From Halococcus agarilyticus (lineage in GTDB: Archaea; Halobacteriota; Halobacteria; Halobacteriales; Halococcaceae), in the NCBI RefSeq assembly GCF_000334895.1, contig NZ_BAFM01000027.1, positions 1 through 33,738 on the forward strand: a stretch of DNA of 33,738 nucleotides, given 5' to 3'. Positions 8,329 to 15,450 of the stretch are shown here, piece after piece. The notes under the pieces are model-generated. The model did not search any database and was not told where the DNA came from. It was given only the letters and a program-made list of their open reading frames with translations. A program made the position numbers and the translations under genes. Each line of letters opens with the position of its first letter. The first letter of the stretch is position 1.

Positions 8329-9189
8329 ATGAACGTCCTCGTCACCGGTGCATACGGACGGTGTGGTACCGCGATAATCGACTATCTGCATGGACTGTCG
8401 GACTACCACTTCACGTTCTTGAATCGCTCCGATCGACCGGCAGACCATCGGTACGGAGAGTTCGATACGTACGTCGCCGACATCACGAACTACGAGGCGA
8501 TCCGACCCGTGTTTGACGGGCAAGACGCCGTCGTCCACCTCGCAGCCTACCCCTATGTCGACGGCGATTGGACGGATGTCTTCGAACCGAACGTCACCGG
8601 GATGTACAACGTGCTCGAAGCGACACGGGAAGCTGAGATCGAATCGTTCGTATTCGGATCGACAAATCACGTACAGGGAATGTACGAAGAAGAATACGCG
8701 CCGGAACTGTATCAGACAGACTACCCTCTCAGGATCGACCACACAGACCCTGTCCGACCTGATTCGTTCTACGGGGCGACAAAATCTTTCGGCGAGGATC
8801 TCGGCCGATACTACGTCGAATCGAATGAGTGGCCCACACGGTTCTACGCCCTCCGGATCTGTTCGGTGCTCGGCGACGGGTCCGATACTCCCTATGCTCC
8901 CGCTGAGGAGCGAGTCGAATCCGGCGATCTCAGCCGCGATAGTGAGGAGTATCAACAACTGGTCATGCGAATGAAGGCTATGTGGCAATCCCGCCGTGAT
9001 TTTGCCCACCTCATCGACTGCTGCCTCAGCGACAACGATGTTACGTACGGTATCTTCAATGGGGTCAGCGATAACGACCGTCGGTGGTTTTCGATCCAGA
9101 ACGTCCGCAACCGACTCGGATACCGACCACAGGACAACGGCGAGGAATGCGATCGGCCATCGACTCCAGCCGATGACGGTCAGTCATAA
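8329..9189 (+). CDS. NAD-dependent epimerase/dehydratase family, uronate dehydrogenase-like
   Basis: This 286-residue Rossmann protein of the extended SDR family has the nucleotide-binding TGAYGRCG (G7, G10, G13), the Asp-rich turn VADIT, HLAAYPYVDGDW, Ser111 in FGSTNHVQG, and the catalytic pair Tyr148/Lys152 in SFYGATK. Length and motifs fit uronate dehydrogenase, which oxidises D-glucuronate or D-galacturonate at C1 to the aldarolactone with NAD. Such a step would provide the aldaric acids used by enolase-superfamily dehydratases (two lie nearby) and by DapA-type KDG dehydratases. It has its own TATA-like box. A broken paralogue of its C-terminus is on the opposite strand at about 10936-11196. 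Substrate is inferred, not shown. Confidence 0.8.
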   Translation: MNVLVTGAYGRCGTAIIDYLHGLSDYHFTFLNRSDRPADHRYGEFDTYVADITNYEAIRPVFDGQDAVVHLAAYPYVDGDWTDVFEPNVTGMYNVLEATREAEIESFVFGSTNHVQGMYEEEYAPELYQTDYPLRIDHTDPVRPDSFYGATKSFGEDLGRYYVESNEWPTRFYALRICSVLGDGSDTPYAPAEERVESGDLSRDSEEYQQLVMRMKAMWQSRRDFAHLIDCCLSDNDVTYGIFNGVSDNDRRWFSIQNVRNRLGYRPQDNGEECDRPSTPADDGQS

Positions 9190-9345
9190 CTGGCACCATC
9201 ACTCAAAAACACTGATCGTTAGAGCGACTCTCGTTGAGAAGCAGCATCCCCGTCGAGTCAACACCGGTTTTCGGATCTTGTGCTTGTCGGAAACAATATA
9301 GCGATCCGTAGAAGTCTTCGCATCTTACGGCGTGTAAAGAGGAGT

Positions 9346-9690
9346 ATGAGCAGTTGGAGCGAGAATTTAGATGGAGTAGACGCAGAGCAGTTGCGCCAGC
9401 AATTGCGCACAGAAACCGACCCGAAGACGGTCAAACGACTGGCCGTTGCCCTTCTCTACGCTGACGGATTCGCTCCCAACCAGATCGAGCAACTGCTCGG
9501 AGTCCCTGTACAGACCGCATAAGACTGGTTAGGTGTAGTCGCCGAGCGCGGTGACCTCGCGCTCGGCGACGGCCCACGATCGGGACGCCTATCATATCTC
9601 ATCCGAGCAACGGAATGAATTGACGGACGTCGACACGCCAGCCTGGCGACCACCATTCGTCTGCGAATACATCGCCGACACCTTCGGTGT
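9346..9690 (+). pseudogene. IS630-family transposase N-terminal remnant
   Basis: From ATG at 9346 the frame reads MSSWSENLDGVDAEQLRQQL, TVKRLAVALLYADGFAPNQIEQLLGVPVQTA, then a TAA where the helix-turn-helix should continue. The same frame goes on as DWLGVVAERGDLALGDGPRSGRLSYL, another stop (TGA), and scrambled remains to about 9690. The block is the N-terminal HTH arm of haloarchaeal IS630-type transposases; the DDE catalytic domain is absent. It lies between the uronate dehydrogenase-like gene and the first enolase-superfamily gene. Confidence 0.7.
9538..9570. repeat. Perfect 13-bp inverted repeat in the IS630 remnant
   Basis: GTCGCCGAGCGCG at 9538-9550 pairs exactly with 9558-9570 across a 7-nt loop. 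It lies inside coding-derived sequence (VVAERGDLALGDG), so it is not a terminator. Confidence 0.9.
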
Positions 9691-9720
9691 CAAACCGAAT
9701 ATTGAGAGGTTTACAGTAAG

Positions 9721-9726
9721 TTAATA
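9721..9726 (+). promoter_or_regulatory. TATA-like box of the first enolase-superfamily gene
   Basis: TTAATA lies 25-30 bp before the ATG at 9751, agreeing with a leaderless start there. Confidence 0.4.
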
Positions 9727-9750
9727 CGTCCTCGACTGCCCGGTACGGAC

Positions 9751-10896
9751 ATGGAGGTCAGATCGATCGACGCGATCCCGCTGGAACACTCGCTCGAAAC
9801 GGGTCGCAAGTTCGGTGGCACGCGCGGGCAGACCGGCACACGAACGACCGCTCTCGTCCGCGTCGAAACCGCGGACGGAACGGTAGGCTGGGGGGAAGCG
9901 TTCGCCCCACCGCGTTCCGTTGCAACGCTGGTTAAAGAGACGATCGCCGATTCGATCGTTGGCGCGGAGCCGATCGTCGCCGAGTCGCTCGCCGAGCGAG
10001 TGTACACCGGGGACATCGGTGGCTATCACTTCGGCCGCGGTGGGTTCGCTCAGGCCGCACTCAGTGGCGTCGAGATTGCACTCTGGGACCTGCGCGGCAA
10101 GGAACAGGGGGCTCCGGTTCACGAACTCCTTGGGGGAGAGCGGACTGAGTCGCTAGTGCCCTACGCCTCGACTATGTACATCACCGAGTGGGGCGAAGAC
10201 CCCGCGGAGCCGATGGCAGCGGCCGTCGACGAGGAGTTTGCCGCGGCGAAGATCAAGATCGGACGGGGCATCGAAGACGACGTCCATCGAACCGCGACCG
10301 CGCGCGAGCACCTCGGCGACGAAGCCCACCTGATGGTGGATTACAACGGCAACTACACGCCGGCGCAGGCGATCCGATCGATCCAAGCCCTTTCGGAGTA
10401 CGACATCACGTGGGCCGAGGAGCCGGTGCCTCCGGAGAACTACTCGGGGTACCGCGAGATCCAGCGCCACGTCGACACGCCGCTCGCTGCGGGCGAGGCC
10501 CACTTCGGCCGGTTCGAGTTCAAGCGCCTTGTGGACGAGCGGTGTGTCGACGTGATCCAGCCCAACCTCGGCCGGTGTGGCGGGTTCGCCGAGGCGCGCT
10601 TTCTCGCCAAACTGGCGACCACCGAGAACGTCGCCGTCCGGCCACACGTCTGGAACAGCGCCGTCGGGACGACTGCGGCCGTCCAGTTCGCGGCCAGCCT
10701 CTCGACGTACCCACACAACCCCGATACCGTGCCCGAACCGGTGTTGTTCGAGTTCGACCGGAGCGAGAATCCCCTTCGGGAGGAGCTGCTCGTGGACCCG
10801 CTCGACCCGACCGGTGGGTCCCTGGAGGTCCCACAGGAACCCGGACTCGGCGTGACCGTCGACGAGAACGCCGTCGAGCAGTATCGGGTCGACTAA
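9751..10896 (+). CDS. Enolase-superfamily sugar-acid dehydratase (mandelate racemase subgroup), altered dyad
   Basis: This 381-residue enzyme has an enolase N-terminal capping domain (about 1-125) and a C-terminal barrel. Visible functional positions are the KxK base at K167/K169 (KIKIG), metal ligands D197 (DYNGN), E223 (WAEEP) and E249 (AAGEAHF), and His299 (RPHVWNS). These lie within two or three residues of the mandelate racemase numbers (164/166, 195, 221, 247, 297). The family removes a proton alpha to a carboxylate, usually to dehydrate galactonate, gluconate, galactarate or similar acids. The Asp that normally orients the His (MR Asp270) is Asn272 here, in IQPNLGRCGG. The neighbours suggest uronate or aldonate catabolism. 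The substrate is unknown. Confidence 0.87.
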   Translation: MEVRSIDAIPLEHSLETGRKFGGTRGQTGTRTTALVRVETADGTVGWGEAFAPPRSVATLVKETIADSIVGAEPIVAESLAERVYTGDIGGYHFGRGGFAQAALSGVEIALWDLRGKEQGAPVHELLGGERTESLVPYASTMYITEWGEDPAEPMAAAVDEEFAAAKIKIGRGIEDDVHRTATAREHLGDEAHLMVDYNGNYTPAQAIRSIQALSEYDITWAEEPVPPENYSGYREIQRHVDTPLAAGEAHFGRFEFKRLVDERCVDVIQPNLGRCGGFAEARFLAKLATTENVAVRPHVWNSAVGTTAAVQFAASLSTYPHNPDTVPEPVLFEFDRSENPLREELLVDPLDPTGGSLEVPQEPGLGVTVDENAVEQYRVD

Positions 10897-10935
10897 TCGG
10901 GCACGGACCGGTTCGATCCGGAGGAGGGTTCGATC

Positions 10936-11196
10936 GGGCGGAGCGTTCCAGTTGCCACCGTTGTCGTGCAGGTCGTAACCAATCCGCGTGCGGGCGTGTT
11001 CGAGGTCGAACCACCGGCTTCGGTTGTCACTCACGCCGCTGAAGATCCTGAACTCGACGACGACACCATCGAGTTCGGCGACGATGACCGAGCGCGCAGT
11101 ATCCAGGTACTGCTTCGTCCGCTCAAAGAGCCCCAGAACGAGTCTGGGGCAGCGAACGCAGTGGCTGGGGCGAACAACGTCCCGGTAGTCAAACAC
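10936..11196 (-). pseudogene. C-terminal fragment of a uronate-dehydrogenase-like paralogue
   Basis: A minus-strand stretch reads AELDGVVVEFRIFSGVSDN, RSRWFDLEHARTRIGYDLHD and NGGNWNAPP (about 11079 down to 10936). This aligns with the C-terminus of the intact enzyme at 8329-9189 (YGIFNGVSDNDRRWFSIQNV and RNRLGYRPQDNGEE). There is no Rossmann domain, and upstream residues (MFDYRDVVRPSHCVRCPRLV) do not match. This is the tail of a second, deleted copy. It lies on the strand of the enolase-superfamily gene at 11421-12662 and downstream of it, suggesting that a dehydrogenase-dehydratase pair once existed there. Confidence 0.65.
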
Positions 11197-11420
11197 GGCC
11201 TTGATCTCGCAGGAACCGTCGATGGTTCGGCTTGCACCCCGTTCTCGGGGCTCTCGGCAGCGGACGAACGGTTTCCGACGATGATGGATCTATATCATAG
11301 GCCCCGAAATCGTCCGACAGAGCGTGTTCGGCGCGCAATCGCTTCGCGCCTGTCCCGTGGTCTCCGTTACGATCCCGCATCTTCCACTGAGTCGTCCCAC
11401 CCTCGCTCCGGCAGCGTATC
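11197..11420. other. Non-coding gap between broken dehydrogenase and enolase-superfamily gene
   Basis: No gene is seen. Several short inverted repeats occur here and just to the left, for example GCCCCAGA/TCTGGGGC around 11131-11151 and CCCCG/CGGGG near 11236-11250. One of the latter could serve as a transcription end for the minus-strand unit, but this is weak. Confidence 0.3.
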
Positions 11421-12662
11421 TCACGCCTTGTCGTACCGGAACTCTGTCCACGCACCCTCCACGAACGGATACTCCTCCACGACGTCGAGATTGACGTCGA
11501 TGCCGAGACCAGGCCCCTCGGGGACGGCGAGGCGGCCGTCGGTGATCTCCGGCTCTCCATCGAGCAAGTCGAACGCGAGGTCGAAGGGGTACATTCCGGG
11601 ATCGGGATCGGCCGCAAGCGCGGGATCGTTCTCGAACACGGGGTACTCCAGCAGCGAGACCTCGGGGGCAGCCGCGACGAGGTGGGCGTTCGCCACGAGG
11701 CCGAGCCACGTCCCGAAGTTGTGCGGGACGAACTCCATGTCGCGGCCTCGGCAGTGCTCGATGGCCTCCTGACAACCCGAGAAGCCCTCGTGGTGGCGCA
11801 CGTCGCCCTGCAGGAAATCCACCGCGCCGGTCTCGGCCAGATCGATCAGGCCCGCGAACGAGGGTTCACTCTCGCCGCCGGCGAGGGCCGCACCGGTCTC
11901 GGCCAGTTCGACGTACCCCTCGTAGTCGTCGGGTTCGACAGGCTCTTCGACCCAGTGGGCCCCGTGGTCAGCGGCGTAAGCGACCAATTCGCGTACGGTT
12001 TCAGGGTCGTAGCTCTCACGGAGCTTCCACCACGTGTGCGAGTCCAGCATGAACGCCATGTCGGTGAGCGCATCGGCCAATCGCTTGACGACCTCGCGGT
12101 CGCGAGCGGGACCGATTCCCGGTCGATACTTGTAGCCGGTGAAACCGAGGTCCTCGAGAACCAAGGCCTGGTCGACGTAGCCTTCGGGCTCCATATACAT
12201 CCCCGCGCTGGCGTACAGCGGGAGATGGGTGGTCGATTGGGTACCGTACTCCTCGGCGAGCAACTCATGGACCGGCGCGCCAAGTTCCTTGCCCCGAAGA
12301 TCATAGAGCGCCACGTCGATCGCCGAAATGGCTTCGCGCTGGAGCCGGGCCGGGAGGTCGGTCTTGCGGAGACGAGCGTGGGCCGCCGGGATTTCCTCGA
12401 TCGTTTCGCCGACGAGCGCGTCGGCGACCGGACCGTTCACGACCTCTCCGAAAGTCCCTAGAGAATCGTCCTCGAAGAACTCTCGCATCGCGGAACTGCT
12501 TGCGCCCGCCGTGGCGAACCCCTGGCGTCCATCTGCCGTCTCGACGACGACCAGTACGACGTCGCGTTTTCGTAGCCGGCGCGAGCCCCCGTGGAACCGT
12601 CGCTCCTGGGGCGGGTCGATTGGCGAAGAGAGTGCGTGTCCCTGCACGTCAGTGATCCGCAT
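11421..12662 (-). CDS. Enolase-superfamily sugar-acid dehydratase (mandelate racemase subgroup)
   Basis: This 413-residue protein has a capping domain (about 1-145) with the DVALYDLRGKELGAPVHELL block, then a barrel with K178-x-R180 (YKYRPG), D207 (LDSHTWW), E240 (WVEEP), E264 (AGGES), D287 (QGDVRHH) and H314 (VPHNFG). D287 and H314 are 27 apart, as in mandelate racemase (270/297), so the Asp-His dyad is complete. Replacement of the second Lys of KxK by Arg occurs in acid-sugar dehydratases of this subgroup. It most likely dehydrates an aldonate or aldarate to a 2-keto-3-deoxy acid. A TATA-like box at 12685-12692 supports the start. It is convergent with the other enolase-superfamily gene. 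The substrate is not predictable here. Confidence 0.87.
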   Translation of the reverse strand: MRITDVQGHALSSPIDPPQERRFHGGSRRLRKRDVVLVVVETADGRQGFATAGASSSAMREFFEDDSLGTFGEVVNGPVADALVGETIEEIPAAHARLRKTDLPARLQREAISAIDVALYDLRGKELGAPVHELLAEEYGTQSTTHLPLYASAGMYMEPEGYVDQALVLEDLGFTGYKYRPGIGPARDREVVKRLADALTDMAFMLDSHTWWKLRESYDPETVRELVAYAADHGAHWVEEPVEPDDYEGYVELAETGAALAGGESEPSFAGLIDLAETGAVDFLQGDVRHHEGFSGCQEAIEHCRGRDMEFVPHNFGTWLGLVANAHLVAAAPEVSLLEYPVFENDPALAADPDPGMYPFDLAFDLLDGEPEITDGRLAVPEGPGLGIDVNLDVVEEYPFVEGAWTEFRYDKA

Positions 12663-12684
12663 GGAAAGGGCAACCCGCTCGGGT

Positions 12685-12692
12685 GTAATAAA
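12685..12692 (-). promoter_or_regulatory. TATA-like box of the minus-strand enolase-superfamily gene
   Basis: TTTATTAC on the minus strand lies 23-30 bp before the ATG at 12662. Confidence 0.5.
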
Positions 12693-12828
12693 CCACGCGT
12701 TCGGAGCGATCGGAACGGGTAGTTCAAGTCAGGAGAATTTGGTGTACAACTCGATAACGTTAGCTGCGTGGGCTGGACGTGTTCGGAGGAGTACCGTGAA
12801 AGCGGTCGGCGGTGAACCGGTTCGACGG

Positions 12829-13524
12829 TAGTGTTCAGATACGCTGGTTCCATACGAAGGCGAACGACCGCAACCACTCGTCAGCAGTTTCTACATTGGT
12901 GTGTCTGAAACAGTTCGAGAACGAGGAAGTGCGTCGTCTTACCTCACGGAAGACACGTTCGACGGCGTTCCGATTTCCGTGGCGTTCGTAACGGAAATCG
13001 AGGCCGTGTCGACGGCAGGCTTCGTGTAGTGGTATCGCACCGTCGACGAGGAACGTGGCATCTGTCGACGTGGTGTTTTTCGCGGAGTTCGGCGAAGAAT
13101 CTGTGAACAAGAGCGTTGTTTCTGGTTGCTTCGAGCTTCGTGTGCAGCAGTTCGTTCGAGTCGGGGTCGACCGCGACGTACAGCTAGTAGCGCTCGTCGT
13201 CGAGTTGGATCACGGTCTCGTCGACCGTGACGTGATCCAGTGTCTTGCCGGATTCGGGCTGTAATTCCGCGCCTTGTGAACCCAGTTGTAGATCGTCGAT
13301 CGAGCGCGGATAACGCCAAACATTTCGAGAATTGAGACAGTATTCGAAAGCGAAAGACCGGCGAGATGTAGCTGAACGTTTGGATCCATCAACAGTCACG
13401 GCGTTGCTTCTCGCCCCACAGAATCTAACTCGATCTCGTCCAAACAACCGTCGAGGCCGGTGGATTTCTGCATGAGACACTGAAATTCCACCGCGCCTCA
13501 CGTTTCAGCCTTATCTGAACACTA
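12829..13524 (-). mobile_element. IS6-family insertion sequence with intact ends and dead transposase
   Basis: TAGTGTTCAGATA at 12829-12841 is the exact reverse complement of TATCTGAACACTA at 13512-13524. The span of about 695 bp matches haloarchaeal IS6 elements, which begin GTGTTCAGAT. The flanking bases show no matching target duplication, so it is old or has recombined. This family differs from the IS6-like elements at 2733 and 13856, which have other ends. Confidence 0.75.
12835..13500 (-). pseudogene. IS6-family transposase, disrupted
   Basis: In order on the minus strand: MMDPNVQLHLAGLSLSNTVS and ILEMFGVIRARSTIYNWVHK (N-terminal HTH). After a frame change come LDHVTVDETVIQLDDERY with the first catalytic Asp and a TAG stop where Trp is expected. 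Next is LYVAVDPDSNELLHTKLEAT, another frame change, and the end ATFLVDGAIPLHEACRRHG, RYERHGNRNAVERVFREVRR, TSSFSNCFRHTNVETADEWL. All catalytic blocks can be traced, but at least two frameshifts and one stop inactivate the gene. Confidence 0.8.
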
Positions 13525-13855
13525 TCACGAACCTCCGCTGATCACGAATTCACTCCCGAGGTGCGCTCAACCGGGTCACTCCAATTGAGAGGCACGCCGA
13601 TCTGTGAGATGGAAGGATTTACCACGATCGCATGGCGATGTTCAGCCGGTATGTCCACTGCCCATTCGTCTTTAGCTAAGTGTAGCTTCAACCGTGAACT
13701 ATCCAGCGTACCGTAAATTGGCTTGTTGATCGTTCATGCCCCCCAGAGGGTTACACAACAATCACAGTTAGCGATAGCTTGGCCGCAAAGCTCACTCGGA
13801 TCATGGTGTCATGATTGCTTTATACACGCTGAAACAATCAAGTACGCGGCGCTGT
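13525..13855. other. Intergenic gap between two insertion-sequence remnants
   Basis: I see no gene, RNA or clear regulatory site. The stretch is bounded by the right end of the IS6 element and the 5' terminal sequence (GGCGCTGTCTAGTTAAG, starting near 13849) of the next IS6-like remnant. Confidence 0.3.
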
Positions 13856-13892
13856 CTAGTTAAGAGTGAGCAGGTCAAAGAGCTGGTTGTCT

Positions 13893-14325
13893 ATGCCACT
13901 CAGCGACCTGCTCGATGAAGCGTTAGGAACGGTAGATACTGACTGTTGGGACCGAGAGCGGACGGCGACGCCCGTCAGCGTTCGCCGTCCGACTCCATTC
14001 AGCGGGGCTCTCGCTCCGGGAAACCGTGGCGATTCTCGATCTCCTCGGCGTTGACCGCTCGCACGGAGCGGTCTGGGACTGGACGCACCGCCTCGCAGAC
14101 GATCAGGATGACCCGCCGCGGAGTGCTCCGCGGCGGGTCGCCGTCGACGAGACGGCGATTCAGATCGGCACGGAGTGGCGGTGGTGTTACGCCGCGATTG
14201 ATCTCGATTCGATGCTGGTGCTCGATGTCGAGGTATTCAGCCGCCGCGGGACCGATCCCGCGTCGGCATTTCTCCACCGACTTACCCGGAACCACGACGT
14301 CTCAGATGCGGAGTTTCTCGTCGAC
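13893..14325 (+). pseudogene. IS6-like transposase, N-terminal half only, fused to amidohydrolase remnant
   Basis: Same family as the remnant at 2745-3450. From ATG 13893 it reads MPLSDLLDEALGTVDTDCW and DRERTATPVS. A single frameshift near 13983 follows, then FAVRLHSAGLSLRETVAILD, LLGVDRSHGAVWDWTHRLAD, RRVAVDETAIQIGTEWRWCY (first Asp), DLDSMLVLDVEVFSRRGTDP and DVSDAEFLVD (second Asp). The match ends abruptly at 14320-14325. From there the sequence is the opposite-strand amidohydrolase fragment, so the third catalytic residue and the C-terminus are lost. The upstream GGCGCTGTCTAGTTAAG near 13849 is the remaining terminal repeat. Confidence 0.8.
14110..14139. repeat. Perfect 14-bp inverted repeat in the transposase remnant
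   Basis: GACCCGCCGCGGAG at 14110-14123 pairs exactly with 14126-14139 across a 2-nt loop (TG). It is read in frame as DPPRSAPRRVA. A shorter hairpin (CGCGGG/CCCGCG) at 14245-14262 occupies the site that became a 12-bp hairpin in the other copy of this transposase. Confidence 0.9.
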
Positions 14326-14505
14326 GTCGGTGAAGCCGCGATTGACCGGGATCCGATTGCCGGCCGCGACGCTTGCGGTGCCCGACCACTTGTGACGCAT
14401 GTAGAGGCGATCGCCGTCGGATTCCAGGCCCACGGCGGTGTCCATCCCGAGGAGCCGTCCGACGTACGGTTCGGGCAGGGAGTGATTGTGGACGTCGATT
14501 CGCAT
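14320..14505 (-). pseudogene. N-terminal fragment of an amidohydrolase (amidohydrolase_2 family)
   Basis: The minus strand from ATG 14505 encodes MRIDVHNHSLPEPYVGRLLG, then VGLESDGDRLYMRH, SGTASVAAGNRIPVNRGFTD and VD. By hand this matches 46 of 62 residues at the start of the intact amidohydrolase at 27907-28917, including the metal-binding HxH (H6, H8). It then breaks off at the GTCGAC junction with the transposase. It starts 66 bp after the last permease gene of the ABC operon on the same strand, so it was very probably the operon's last gene. This ties the transporter to the amidohydrolase's pathway. Confidence 0.85.
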
Positions 14506-14571
14506 ACGGTGCCGTTCCGAGGCGAGGCGTCTAAACGTTCCCGTCGAGACGGATCGGCCCGCAACCGACAG

Positions 14572-15447
14572 TCACTCGACGGTAGCCGGCGGCGTCACTT
14601 TCTTCAGGAGCCAGACGACGGTCTGGAAGAACAGGTAGGCAGCCACCATGATGAACAGGATCACCCCGAACATGTAGCCCAGATCGGCGTTCTTCCAGGC
14701 CAGCACGATCTGGTAGCCGATGCCCTGGGAGGAGGCGATGAACTCGGCGACGATGACGCCGATGATCGACAGCTGAACCGTCGACTTGATCGAGGACGCG
14801 ATGTGTGGCAGCGCCCGCCAGAACCTGAAATACCGCACCATCTGGACCCGTGTCGCACCCAGCACCGTACCGAGGTGCTCGAAACGCTCCTCGAGGGAGT
14901 TCATCCCGGTGACGGTTCCGAGGAAGACGGGGAAAAAGCCGACCCACGCGGCGAAGACCGTGACACCGTTGATGACGAACTGTTGGGTCGCGTCCGCTGC
15001 TGTCACCGAGCTCATCAGGTACGCCGATGGCCCGGTGAACTCGAGCAGCACGATCGGGTCCAGGACCGTGATGAACCAGATGATGAACACTGGCGCCAAG
15101 ACCGGGTGCGGGATCGCATACGCGAAGATCACCATCGGCATCGACATCTCTCGAACGAGGGTCAGCTCCGCAATGACGATGCCGAGTAGCACCCCGAACA
15201 GCACCGCGAGGACGAAGGCGACGGCGATCGAGGTGAACGTCTCCACGACCCTGACGAAGACGGTTTCGGCGTTGTCCACGAGCGAGCTCCAGGTGTACGT
15301 GGGGTAGGCGACGATCCGATTGTTGTCGATCAACATCGCGACGCTCTGCCAGAACAGCAGAAACGCGATCAGGGCAACGAGCGTCGGGACGCGATCGGTG
15401 ACCCAGTAGCGGGCACGCACCGCCAGGTTCCCCTTGTCGGTCGCCAT
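14572..15447 (-). CDS. ABC transporter permease (NitT/TauT, SsuC type), second of pair
   Basis: This 291-residue membrane protein of the BPD_transp_1 superfamily forms half of the channel of a nitrate/sulfonate/taurine-type importer. The N-terminal helix (VALIAFLLFWQSVAMLI), several further hydrophobic segments and the late EAA-like loop EERFEHLGTVLGATRVQMVR (docking site for the ATPase), followed by GVIVAEFIASSQGIGY, are typical of SsuC/TauC. The gene begins 3 bp after the stop of the other permease and so is translationally coupled. Two different permeases, rather than one doubled subunit, imply a heterodimeric channel. GC-rich and fully intact. Confidence 0.9.
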   Translation of the reverse strand: MATDKGNLAVRARYWVTDRVPTLVALIAFLLFWQSVAMLIDNNRIVAYPTYTWSSLVDNAETVFVRVVETFTSIAVAFVLAVLFGVLLGIVIAELTLVREMSMPMVIFAYAIPHPVLAPVFIIWFITVLDPIVLLEFTGPSAYLMSSVTAADATQQFVINGVTVFAAWVGFFPVFLGTVTGMNSLEERFEHLGTVLGATRVQMVRYFRFWRALPHIASSIKSTVQLSIIGVIVAEFIASSQGIGYQIVLAWKNADLGYMFGVILFIMVAAYLFFQTVVWLLKKVTPPATVE

Positions 15448-15450
15448 CTG

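Noticed and set aside
10153-11196. Long minus-strand open frame opposite the first enolase-superfamily gene
   Set aside because: Only its first ~90 codons resemble a protein (the dehydrogenase tail). The rest is the antisense of a clear enolase-superfamily gene and is Arg/Val-rich, typical of GC-rich shadow frames.
2733-13524. Target-site duplications beside the IS6 elements
   Set aside because: The 8 bp flanking each pair of ends do not match, so no duplication can be claimed.
14026-15189. 387-codon plus-strand frame starting in the transposase remnant and running across the permease gene
   Set aside because: The first 100 codons are transposase. After 14325 the frame is antisense to the amidohydrolase fragment and the intact permease, and has a biased Asp/His/Arg composition.
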